A stretch of 37,698 nucleotides of DNA. Origin: Jiangella asiatica. GTDB lineage: Bacteria > Actinomycetota > Actinomycetes > Jiangellales > Jiangellaceae. The translations under genes were made by a program, and so were the position numbers. The stretch spans positions 1 through 37,698 of the forward strand of contig NZ_SMKZ01000063.1 in NCBI RefSeq assembly GCF_004349065.1. The letters run 5' to 3'. Every line of letters starts with the position of its first letter. The first letter of the stretch is position 1. Shown here in pieces: positions 1-6,860 of the stretch. The notes under the pieces were generated by a model that had not been told where the DNA came from, made no database searches, and worked only from the letters and a program-made list of their open reading frames with translations.

Positions 1-24
1 GTCCAGGGGCAGTGTGGTGGTCAT
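1..24 (-). CDS. Start of a gene running off the left edge
   Basis: Only the first eight codons (MTTTLPLD) lie in the window. The start is supported by GAGGA placed five bases before the ATG on the minus strand, which is a normal Shine-Dalgarno arrangement. It reads in the same direction as the racemase operon and starts 182 bases beyond its last stop, past a hairpin. Eight residues are too few to assign a family. Confidence 0.5.
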
Positions 25-148
25 GGTTGTCCTCGGCGGTGAGTCGGCGGCGGTTTCGTCGACACCGGTCGGGCTGTGGCCGATCGTTCCGGCCCCCGTC
101 GGTGGCGCTACTCACTCTCGCCGCGCGGACGCGCCGCGGTAACCCGGA

Positions 149-174
149 ATACCCCCGATTCGTGCTGGGGGTAT
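149..174 (-). terminator. Hairpin after the racemase operon
   Basis: ATACCCCC at 149-156 and GGGGGTAT at 167-174 form a perfect 8-bp stem with a 10-base loop, 33 bases after the racemase stop. It lies between that operon and the next minus-strand gene start. No T-run follows, which is common for actinomycete terminators. Confidence 0.5.
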
Positions 175-206
175 CCCCCGTGTTCCCCTTGGGGACGTCC
201 CAGGGA

Positions 207-1322
207 TCAGCCGCTGACCTCGGCGGACCTGAGTGTGGTGGCGGCGACGAAGGCATCGTCGACCGCGTGGCCGAGGCCGGGCGCCGTCGGCACCTGGACG
301 ACGCCGGCGGCCGCGGCGACCGGCGGCACGATGACGTCGCGCGCGTAGTACTTGTCCGACGCCGACACGTCCGACGGCAGGCTGAACCCGGGCAGGCTGG
401 ACAGCGCGACGTTGGCCGCCCGGCCGACGCCGAACTCGTGCATGCCGCCGCACCAGACCGGGATGCCGTGCTCGCCGGCGAGGTCGTGCGCGGCCACCGC
501 GGCACCGAGTCCGCCCATCCGCGACACCTTGATGTTCAGCACCTTCAACGCGCCGAGCACGATGGCGGTACGCAGGTCGTCCAGGGTGTCGACCGACTCG
601 TCCAGGCAGATCGGCGTCTCGACGCCGCGCTGCAGTGCCGCGTGCGCCAGCAGGTTCCGCGGCCCGAACGGCTGCTCGATCATGGACAGGCCGTAGTCGT
701 CGAGCGCCCGCAGCGCGCGCAGCTCCTCCGCGGACTCCCCGTAGGCACCGTTCGCGTCGACGTGCAGCATCAGCTCCGGGAACGCACGGCGCACCTGCCG
801 CACCGGCTCCACGTCCCATCCCGGCGCGATCTTGAGTTTCACCCGCGGGTACCCGGCGCCGACTTGCTTGGCCACCTGCTCGAGCAGCGCGTCGACCGTC
901 GGCTCGATGCCCAGCGACACCCCGGCGACGACGCTGGTGCGGGTGCCGCCCAGCGCCCGGGCGAGCGGGACCCCGTCGTCGGCGGACCACAGCGCCCACG
1001 CCGCGATGTCGACGCCGGCCTTGGCGAAGCGGTGGCCGCGCACCTTGGCCCACGTGCCGGGGACCTCGGACGGGTGCTGCCACCGCTGCCCGACCAGCGC
1101 GGGCAGCAGGTAGCGCTCGGCGACCAGCCAGCAGGTGTCGACCGTCTCCGGCGAGTAGTACGGGTCGCTCGGTGAGGCGATCTCGCCCCAGCCGACGGCG
1201 CCGTCCTGGTCGACCAGGCGCACCAGGATGTGGTCGAGGTGGTTCTTCGCGTGCGAGCTGGTACGGAACTCGTGCACCAGCGGCAGCCGGACCAGGTGCA
1301 GGGACGCGTTCGTGACGAGCAA
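207..1322 (-). CDS. NSAR/OSBS-family enolase (N-succinylamino acid racemase-like)
   Basis: A 371-residue enolase-superfamily enzyme of the muconate-lactonizing subgroup. The usual set of active-site residues is visible: the KxK pair K162/K164, metal ligands D189, E216 and D241, and the second catalytic lysine K265. Arginine R268 stands three residues after K265, the place where promiscuous NSAR/OSBS enzymes carry the arginine linked to racemase specificity (R266 in Amycolatopsis numbering). The likely reaction is racemization of N-succinyl-D/L-amino acids; o-succinylbenzoate synthase activity is the alternative, but no menaquinone genes are nearby, whereas a GNAT transferase and an M20 deacylase are. 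The TTG start is chosen because GGAGG precedes it by six bases; longer frames run into the upstream gene. One base separates it from the SIS gene stop, so the genes are co-transcribed and probably translationally coupled. Confidence 0.85.
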   Translation of the reverse strand: MLVTNASLHLVRLPLVHEFRTSSHAKNHLDHILVRLVDQDGAVGWGEIASPSDPYYSPETVDTCWLVAERYLLPALVGQRWQHPSEVPGTWAKVRGHRFAKAGVDIAAWALWSADDGVPLARALGGTRTSVVAGVSLGIEPTVDALLEQVAKQVGAGYPRVKLKIAPGWDVEPVRQVRRAFPELMLHVDANGAYGESAEELRALRALDDYGLSMIEQPFGPRNLLAHAALQRGVETPICLDESVDTLDDLRTAIVLGALKVLNIKVSRMGGLGAAVAAHDLAGEHGIPVWCGGMHEFGVGRAANVALSSLPGFSLPSDVSASDKYYARDVIVPPVAAAAGVVQVPTAPGLGHAVDDAFVAATTLRSAEVSG

Positions 1323-1323
1323 C

Positions 1324-2025
1324 TCAGCCCTCCCAGTAGATGTCGAGCTCTCGAGCGAGCCGGTCGCGCTCGGCCAGCCGCCGCCGCGCGCCCTTCGCGC
1401 TGGCCGTCGTGAGCGTCGCGAGCAGGTGGACGACCGCGGCGACGGCCGTCGGCGAGTCGGCGAACGAGGCACTGTCGGTGGGCACCACGATCGACTGGCC
1501 GGCGACGGAGGTCAGCGGCGAAGCGGCCGCGTCGGTGACGGCGACGACGGTCCCGCCGGCGGCGGCGAACCGCTCTGCCAGTGCGACGGTCTCGCGGCGA
1601 TAGCGGCGCAGCGAGATGGCCACCAGCACGTCGGCGTCGCGGACGTCGGCCAGCACGTCCACGTGCCGCACCAGGGTCCCGTCGACCAGCGTGACGTTGG
1701 ACAGGCCGGCGGACAGGTCGACCGCCAGCAGCGACGCGTACGCGAACGCCTTGCCGGTGCCGGCGACGAACCGCCGCCGGGCCGCCACCACGGCCGCTGC
1801 CGCGGCCGCCACGGAGCCGTCCTCGCTCACCCGTGCGAACGCCTCGGCGAGCGTACGGGTCTCCTGCTCGATGACCCTGGCCTGCAGTGCCGCGGCGGAG
1901 TTGGGCCGCTGCAGCCGGGCGCCGAAGCGCTGGTGCGGGCTGGTGAGGTCGCGGTTGGCGCGGCCGCCGGTGCGCCCGTCGACGACGGCGTCGGCTTGCT
2001 CGATGCGGTCGGCGTGGCGGGCCAT
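1324..2025 (-). CDS. SIS-domain protein, RpiR-like without HTH
   Basis: A 233-residue protein. From about residue 60 it looks like the linker and SIS (sugar isomerase) domain of MurR/RpiR regulators: a helical stretch, then the RFVAGTGKAFAYA loop, then the VLVAISLRRYRRE and GGTVVAVTDAAASPL strands. RpiR regulators normally carry an N-terminal winged-helix of about 75 residues before this. Here the N-terminus is short, rich in R, A and D, and I cannot see an HTH in it. The ATG overlaps the upstream GNAT stop as TGATG, which fixes the start and suggests translational coupling. It may be an effector-binding partner or an enzyme-like SIS protein rather than a DNA binder. A role in sensing a metabolite of the amino-acid pathway is inference from the operon. 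Confidence 0.7.
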   Translation of the reverse strand: MARHADRIEQADAVVDGRTGGRANRDLTSPHQRFGARLQRPNSAAALQARVIEQETRTLAEAFARVSEDGSVAAAAAAVVAARRRFVAGTGKAFAYASLLAVDLSAGLSNVTLVDGTLVRHVDVLADVRDADVLVAISLRRYRRETVALAERFAAAGGTVVAVTDAAASPLTSVAGQSIVVPTDSASFADSPTAVAAVVHLLATLTTASAKGARRRLAERDRLARELDIYWEG

Positions 2026-2774
2026 CAGGGCCTCACCCGCATGAAGCGGTAGGCGGCCGTGGACTCCGACAGCCGCACGCACGAGGTGGCGACGTGGCCG
2101 GACCCGATGAGCTCGGCGATGGCCCGGCCAAGCTCGGCGCGCCGGCCACCGTCCGCGTCGGAGCCGGCGGCCAGCGGGAGCGGCAGCCAGGCGTCAAGCC
2201 CGCTGTGGCGGGGTCGCAGCCAGCCGGCCGGGTCCGGGAGGTCGGGCGGGAGCACTGCCGGTGCGGGCGCCTCGCGGGCCCGGCGCTCGTCGTCGAGGTC
2301 CCAGTCGACGATGACGCGGTCGGTGCCAGGGCCGAAGAAGTCGGGCCGGAACCAGCGACCGACCGCACCGAGCACGTCGAGGTTGAAGTGGGCGTTGCGG
2401 ACCACGGCGGGGTCGTACGACCAGCGCATCCGGGTCTGCCCGCCGGCGAGCGCGACGGCGCGCTGGCCGCGCTTGAGTGCCCGGCCCAGGCCGATGCCCT
2501 GGTAGCGGGCGTCGACGACGGCGGCCTGCGAGTAGTGGTAGACCTCGCCGCCGTCGACGCCGACGAAGCCGTACGCGAACGCGACCAGTGCGCCGTCCGG
2601 GCCGCGGGCACCGACCACGGACCCGCCGTTGGCCACCAGGGAGGCGAGCAGCCGGGGGTTCGCCGAGTGCGCGGGGTCCTGGTAGCCGAACACCTCGCGG
2701 TAGAGCCGCGCCGCGTCCGCCAGGTCGTCGGCGGCGGACAGCGGCTCGACGAGCGGGAGCTGGGCCGGCGTCAT
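2025..2774 (-). CDS. GNAT-family N-acyltransferase (predicted N-succinyltransferase)
   Basis: A 249-residue GNAT-fold protein. The core is seen in GEVYHYSQAAVVDARYQGIGLGRALK, where Q-G-I-G-L-G-R-A is the acyl-CoA pyrophosphate loop, at about residues 88-105. The following TRMRWSYDPAVVRNAHFNLD stretch is typical of the predicted acetyltransferase family found beside N-succinylamino acid racemases. In characterised Geobacillus operons a GNAT enzyme succinylates D-amino acids from succinyl-CoA, and the present neighbourhood (racemase, M20 hydrolase) is the same. The ATG at 2774 has AGGGGG six bases upstream; a longer frame would start inside the divergent promoter. It is first in the minus-strand operon, and its stop overlaps the next start. 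The acyl donor and substrate are inferred. Confidence 0.8.
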   Translation of the reverse strand: MTPAQLPLVEPLSAADDLADAARLYREVFGYQDPAHSANPRLLASLVANGGSVVGARGPDGALVAFAYGFVGVDGGEVYHYSQAAVVDARYQGIGLGRALKRGQRAVALAGGQTRMRWSYDPAVVRNAHFNLDVLGAVGRWFRPDFFGPGTDRVIVDWDLDDERRAREAPAPAVLPPDLPDPAGWLRPRHSGLDAWLPLPLAAGSDADGGRRAELGRAIAELIGSGHVATSCVRLSESTAAYRFMRVRP

Positions 2775-2802
2775 GGTTCCCCCTTTCCCACGGAACGCCA
2801 AC

Positions 2803-2815
2803 ATACGTGCCGTAT
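2803..2815. promoter_or_regulatory. Operator 1 (ATACG-N3-CGTAT) over GNAT promoter
   Basis: ATACGTGCCGTAT is a perfect inverted repeat with 5-bp arms and a 3-base spacer. On the minus strand it runs into TATGTT (2805-2800), a good -10 box for the GNAT operon, giving a start of transcription near 2793 and a leader of about 19 bases with its Shine-Dalgarno. A bound protein would block RNA polymerase. Confidence 0.7.
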
Positions 2816-2837
2816 TTCTAGTTGGCTGCCGCGGATT

Positions 2838-2851
2838 GCGCGGATCCGCGC
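2838..2851. promoter_or_regulatory. 14-bp palindrome between the two operators
   Basis: GCGCGGATCCGCGC is a perfect 14-bp palindrome lying between the paired operators and nearer the M20 gene. It could be another protein site or a GC-rich accident; I cannot tell which. Confidence 0.4.
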
Positions 2852-2855
2852 GAGG

Positions 2856-2868
2856 ATACGGAACGTAT
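2856..2868. promoter_or_regulatory. Operator 2 (ATACG-N3-CGTAT) over M20 promoter
   Basis: ATACGGAACGTAT repeats the pattern of operator 1 exactly in both arms, with its centre 53 bp away (about five helical turns). It overlaps a near-perfect -10 box, TATAGT at 2866-2871, for the plus-strand M20 gene. The ATG at 2878 is only six bases after this box, so the M20 mRNA is probably leaderless. Confidence 0.7.
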
Positions 2869-2877
2869 AGTTGCACC

Positions 2878-4014
2878 ATGAACGGTACAGCACCGTCGGC
2901 TGGGGCGATGCTCGACCGACTCGAGACCTACGTCCGGCACGAGTCCCCCACCGGCGACGCCGCCCGGCTCGACGCTCTCGGCGAGCTGCTGCTCGAGCGT
3001 CATCGCGAGTTGGGCGCGACCGTGCGCCGGGTGCCGTCGCCGGGCGGCGACCATCTGGTCATGGAGCATCCCGGGCGCGGCGCCGGGGCGGGCGCGGCGC
3101 CGGTGCTCCTGCTCGGCCACCACGACACCGTCTGGCCGGCCGGGCAGCTCGCCGGGGCCATGCCGTGGCGGGTACACGACGGCGTCGCGCACGGGCCGGG
3201 CGCCTACGACATGAAGAGCGGGCTCGTCGTCATCGAGACCGCCCTCGAGCTGGTCGGATCGGCGCCGGCGCAGCGCCAGCACCCGCCGGTCCGGGTGGTG
3301 GTCGTGGCCGACGAGGAGATCGGCTCCCCGACCGCGACGCCGCTGGTGCGCGAGTGCGCCGACGGGGTCGCCGCCGTGCTGGGCTTCGAGTCGCCGCACC
3401 CGGACGGCTCGCTCAAGTCCGGCCGGCGCGGCAGCACCCGGCTGCGGCTGGAGGTCCGCGGCGTCGAGGCCCACGCGGCCCTCGATCCCGACGCCGGCGT
3501 CTCGGCCGTCGACGAGCTGGTCGACCAGCTGATCCTGACCCGCTCCATCGTCCGGCACGCGCCCGGCGAGGTGCTGTGCAACGTCGGCACCATCGGCGGC
3601 GGCGGCCGGACGAACGTCGTCCCCGCGGCCGCCTGGGCGGAGGTCGGGCTGCGCTTCGCCGACGCCGAGTCCGAGCGGGTGGTGCTCGACGGGCTCGGGT
3701 CGCTGGCGGCGATCCGCCCCGGCGCCGAGGTGTCCACGACGGCGCTGTCCCGCCGGCCCACCTGGGCCCAGTCGCCATCGTCGGCGGACCTGCTGGCGAC
3801 GGTAGAAGCGGCGGCGCGGCGCCTGGGCCAGTCCATCGCCGGCGCACCGGCCGCCGGTGGCGCCGACACCAACACCACCGGTTCGCTCGGTGTGCCGACC
3901 CTGGACGGTTTCGGCCCGCGCGGCGCTGGCGCGCACGCGACCCACGAGCAGGTGGTCGTCGACTCCCTGCCCGAGCGTGCCCTCCTCGTCGCCGAGGTGC
4001 TGACCATCCTCTGA
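2878..4014 (+). CDS. M20-family metallopeptidase (carboxypeptidase G2-like deacylase)
   Basis: A 378-residue M20 amidohydrolase with the di-zinc signatures in order: GHHDTVWPAG (first His ligand), GAYDMKSG (bridging Asp), ADEEIGS (catalytic Glu and ligand), GFESP (Glu ligand) and GAHATHEQ near the C-terminus (last His). The middle carries the dimerization lid domain (RLRLEVRGVEAHA onward). M20 enzymes of this type hydrolyse N-acyl or glutamyl amides; in the N-succinyl D-to-L route the last step is an L-specific desuccinylase of this family. It is transcribed away from the racemase operon, under a promoter sharing the same operator pattern, so the four genes are likely coregulated. The ATG at 2878 is the only start compatible with the TATAGT promoter; longer frames read through the promoter region. 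The substrate is inferred. Confidence 0.85.
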   Translation: MNGTAPSAGAMLDRLETYVRHESPTGDAARLDALGELLLERHRELGATVRRVPSPGGDHLVMEHPGRGAGAGAAPVLLLGHHDTVWPAGQLAGAMPWRVHDGVAHGPGAYDMKSGLVVIETALELVGSAPAQRQHPPVRVVVVADEEIGSPTATPLVRECADGVAAVLGFESPHPDGSLKSGRRGSTRLRLEVRGVEAHAALDPDAGVSAVDELVDQLILTRSIVRHAPGEVLCNVGTIGGGGRTNVVPAAAWAEVGLRFADAESERVVLDGLGSLAAIRPGAEVSTTALSRRPTWAQSPSSADLLATVEAAARRLGQSIAGAPAAGGADTNTTGSLGVPTLDGFGPRGAGAHATHEQVVVDSLPERALLVAEVLTIL

Positions 4015-4088
4015 CGCGCATCCCCCGCGCGTTGGCCGCGCACCCCGTTCCTCTGCCGCCGTGCCCGCCGTGCCCGCCGTGAGTGAGT

Positions 4089-4188
4089 GACCCCCGATGA
4101 TCACGTTCAGCACGAGATCTCGTGTCGCACCATGCTTGCGAGCCTGGTGATGCGCGGGAAGTCCTGCTGAACGTGATCATTTCGGGTC
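4089..4188. repeat. 100-bp intergenic inverted-repeat element
   Basis: Perfect 16-bp arms, ATGATCACGTTCAGCA at 4097-4112 and its complement at 4165-4180, enclose 52 bases. Outer GACCC (4089-4093) and GGGTC (4184-4188) extend the symmetry after three mismatched positions. A second palindrome, CACGAGATCTCGTG at 4111-4124, sits just inside the left arm. No coding frame fits it. It looks like a small non-autonomous repeat (MITE or REP-like) between the M20 and MMPL genes; it could also act as a terminator for both sides. Confidence 0.6.
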
Positions 4189-4259
4189 ACCGGCCTGGTC
4201 TGCGGACGGGTCCTCCCGCGCGGCCGCCGCATCCCTGGGGAGCTTGCGTCGTCGTTAAT

Positions 4260-4289
4260 CTGACAGTTACTCTCAGATCAGAGTTACAT
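4260..4289 (+). promoter_or_regulatory. Probable promoter and operator of the MMPL gene
   Basis: CTGACA at 4260-4265 and TTACAT at 4284-4289 are spaced 18 bases apart and fit a sigma70-type promoter. Between them ACTCT (4269-4273) and AGAGT (4280-4284) form an inverted repeat, and AGTTAC occurs twice, at 4265 and 4282. MMPL genes are often controlled by TetR proteins, but no TetR gene adjoins this one. Confidence 0.4.
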
Positions 4290-4320
4290 CTTTAGGCGAG
4301 TGACTGTCTCGGAGGCTGTC

Positions 4321-6549
4321 GTGGCGACCCTGCTGTACCGGATCGGCCGGTTCTCCTACCGCCGCCGTGGGGTGGTGGGAACGATCTGGCTGGCGATCAT
4401 CGTCCTGGCGGGGGTGGGCGCCGCCACGCTCTCCGGGCCGACGTCGGACTCGTTCTCGATCCCGGGCACCGAGTCACAACGGGCCTACGACCTGCTGGAG
4501 GAGCGGTTCCCGGGCTCGTCGGCCGACGGCGCCAACGCTCGCATGGTCTTCGCCGCCCCCGACGGCTCGAGCGTCAGCGACCCCGAGCACAGGGCCGCGA
4601 TCGAGGCCGCCGTCGCCGAGGTGGACGCCGGGCCGCAGATCGCCTCCGTCGTCGACCCGTTCCAGGCCGAGCTCGTCTCGCCCGACGGCTCGGTCGCGCT
4701 GGCCGAGGTCACGTACGCCGTCGACTTCTTCTCCCTGGAGGAGCGGACCCGCGAAACCCTGAAGGACGCGGCGCGGACCGCCCGCGAGTCCGGACTGACG
4801 GTCGAACTGGCCGGGACCGCCGTGGAGCAGGAGCCCGAGCTGGGCAGCGAGCTGATCGGCCTGGGCATCGCCGCGATAGTCCTCATCGTCACCTTCGGCT
4901 CCCTCGTCGCGGCCGGGATGCCGCTGCTGACCGGGGTCATCGGCGTCGGGATCGGTGCCGCCCTGATCACCGCCACCACCGGGTTCATCGACATCGGGTC
5001 GATCACGCCCATCCTCGCCGTGATGCTGGGCCTGGCCGTCGGGATCGACTACGCGCTGTTCATCGCCTCGCGCTACCGGCACGAGCTGGCGATCGGCCGG
5101 CCCGGCGACGAGGCCGCCGGCCGCGCCATCGGCACCGCGGGCACCGCGGTCGTGTTCGCCGGCCTCACCGTGGTCATCGCGCTGTCCGGGCTGACTGTGG
5201 TCGGCATCCCGGTGCTCACCGAGATGGGCCTGGCCGCCGCGCTGACCGTCGCGATCGCCGTCGTCATCGCGCTGACGCTGCTGCCGGCGCTGTTCGGCTT
5301 CGCGGGGCGGCGCCTGCTCACCGCGCGACTGCCCGGGTTCCGGGTCCGCGACGCCGAGGCCGACGACGACCGGCCCACCTGGAGCCGCCGCTGGGTCGGC
5401 ATGGTGACGCGACGCCCGGTCGCCGTCCTCACCGTCGCGGTGGTCGGCCTCGGCGCCCTTGCCCTGCCGATGGCCGACCTGCGCCTCGGCGTGCCGGACG
5501 AGGGCACCTACCCACCGGACAGCACACAGCGCAAGGCCTACGACATCACCGCCGACGGGTTCGGGCCGGGCTTCAACGGCCCGCTGCTCGTCGTCGTCGA
5601 CCTCGCGGTCGGCGGGGACGGTGGCCGCGGCGGCGCGGTCGGCGATCCGACGGCCGCCGCCGACCAGGTCGCCGCCGCGTTGGCCGAGCTGGACGGGGTC
5701 GAGCTGGTCGCGCCGCCGGAGCTGGACCAGGCCGGCCAGACCGCCGTCGTCACCGTCGTGCCGTCCAGCGGCCCGGGCAGCGCGGCCACGGAGGACCTGG
5801 TCCACGAGATCCGCTCGGACCTGCCCGTCCCGGCCGGCGCGGCGGTGCTGGTCACCGGGAACACCGCGCTGTTCATCGACTTCTCCGAGCGGGTCGGCGC
5901 GGCGCTGCTGCCCTACCTGCTGGTGGTCGTGGGACTGTCGTTCCTGCTGCTGATGCTGGCCTTCCGGTCACTCGTGGTGCCGCTCAAGGCGACGCTCGGG
6001 TTCCTGCTGACCATGGCCGCGGCGTTCGGCGCACTGGTCGCCGTGTTCCAGTGGGGCTGGCTGACCGGGCTGCTGGGCGTCGAGGAGACCGGGCTCATCA
6101 ACAGCCTGCTGCCGATCTTCATCATCGGAGTCGTGTTCGGACTGGCCATGGACTACGAGGTCTTCCTCGTCACCCGGATGCGCGAGGCGTACGTGCACGG
6201 CGAGCCGGCCGGCGCGGCGGTCGCGACGGGGTTCCGCCACGGCGCCCGCGTGGTCGCGGCGGCCGCGATCATCATGATCAGTGTGTTCGGCGGGTTCGTG
6301 ATGAACGAGGCGGTCGACGTGCGGCAAATCGGGTTCGCCCTGGCCGTGGCCATCGCCGTCGACGCCTTCGTGGTGCGGATGACCATCGTCCCGGCCGTGC
6401 TGGCCCTGGTCGGCGAGCAGGCGTGGTGGCTGCCTCGATGGCTGGACCGGCTGCTGCCGAACGTGGACATCGAGGGCGCCGCGCTCGAGCAGCACCTGGA
6501 CGAGGACCGCGACCGACCTCGGGAGCCCGCCGCCAGGTCAGAGGGATAA
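4321..6549 (+). CDS. MMPL-family (RND-type) membrane transporter
   Basis: A 742-residue membrane protein of the MMPL family. Layout: one N-terminal membrane helix (about 17-37), a large outside loop (about 38-180), a block of five or six helices with the VGIDYALFIASRYRHE motif typical of the family, then a second half repeating the plan, with GLAMDYEVFLVTRMREAY as the matching motif. The Asp and Tyr in GIDYA and AMDYE are the family's proton-relay residues. Such pumps export lipids, pigments or drugs using the proton gradient; the substrate here is unknown. The GTG at 4321 is chosen because GGAGG precedes it by five bases; an in-frame GTG at 4300 has no ribosome site. It stands alone, with no partner MmpS or TetR gene beside it. 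Confidence 0.9.
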   Translation: MATLLYRIGRFSYRRRGVVGTIWLAIIVLAGVGAATLSGPTSDSFSIPGTESQRAYDLLEERFPGSSADGANARMVFAAPDGSSVSDPEHRAAIEAAVAEVDAGPQIASVVDPFQAELVSPDGSVALAEVTYAVDFFSLEERTRETLKDAARTARESGLTVELAGTAVEQEPELGSELIGLGIAAIVLIVTFGSLVAAGMPLLTGVIGVGIGAALITATTGFIDIGSITPILAVMLGLAVGIDYALFIASRYRHELAIGRPGDEAAGRAIGTAGTAVVFAGLTVVIALSGLTVVGIPVLTEMGLAAALTVAIAVVIALTLLPALFGFAGRRLLTARLPGFRVRDAEADDDRPTWSRRWVGMVTRRPVAVLTVAVVGLGALALPMADLRLGVPDEGTYPPDSTQRKAYDITADGFGPGFNGPLLVVVDLAVGGDGGRGGAVGDPTAAADQVAAALAELDGVELVAPPELDQAGQTAVVTVVPSSGPGSAATEDLVHEIRSDLPVPAGAAVLVTGNTALFIDFSERVGAALLPYLLVVVGLSFLLLMLAFRSLVVPLKATLGFLLTMAAAFGALVAVFQWGWLTGLLGVEETGLINSLLPIFIIGVVFGLAMDYEVFLVTRMREAYVHGEPAGAAVATGFRHGARVVAAAAIIMISVFGGFVMNEAVDVRQIGFALAVAIAVDAFVVRMTIVPAVLALVGEQAWWLPRWLDRLLPNVDIEGAALEQHLDEDRDRPREPAARSEG

Positions 6550-6563
6550 CCCGCCCGTCCGCG

Positions 6564-6792
6564 TCAGCCGCCAGGATGCCCACTGAACTGCTCGATTTCA
6601 TCGCCCCGCTCGTACTCGTCCCGGATCTCGCGGACCACACCGGGCGACGGCCCGCTTCTGGAGTTCCAGTTTCACGTCTGCCGCCATGAGGTCTTGGTGG
6701 TACGCCGACACGGACATGTGCGCGGCGCTGGCCTTCTGAGCGATGATCTCCGCCACCTCGCCAGGAACGTCACGAACCTGGACCGTCGCCAT
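6564..6792 (-). pseudogene. Frameshifted FitA/VapB-type antitoxin remnant
   Basis: The first 51 residues (MATVQVRDVPGEVAEIIAQ onward, with MSVSAYHQDLMAAD) are a clear ribbon-helix-helix antitoxin start, as in FitA-like proteins. The reading frame then meets a break near 6641: as written it ends at 6598 with a non-family tail, but moving by one base gives VVREIRDEYERGDEIEQF and a stop at 6564, which matches the acidic/basic tail usual in these antitoxins. A one-base insertion is the simplest explanation, perhaps with loss of some middle codons. No PIN-domain toxin follows; the MMPL gene ends at once downstream. The start has GGAAGAG upstream. It is probably a decayed orphan, though a sequencing error at one base would change the picture. 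Confidence 0.6.
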
Positions 6793-6816
6793 GATCTCTT
6801 CCGGTCCCTCATCAGC

Positions 6817-6851
6817 GCATGCACCCCTCTGCATGCACAGGTTGGCATGCA
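6817..6851. repeat. Three GCATGCA boxes at exact 14-bp spacing
   Basis: GCATGCA occurs at 6817-6823, 6831-6837 and 6845-6851, each 14 bases from the next, in the 68 bases between the antitoxin start and the kbl stop. Phased short boxes in front of a ribbon-helix-helix antitoxin are what an autoregulatory operator would look like. Confidence 0.65.
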
Positions 6852-6860
6852 GTCTCGGCG

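Noticed and set aside
12..1175. Long open frame on the plus strand opposite the racemase
   Set aside because: Its product is an Arg/His/Gly-rich string with no family pattern; the antisense frame has the full enolase active site. Long shadow frames are normal in DNA this GC-rich.
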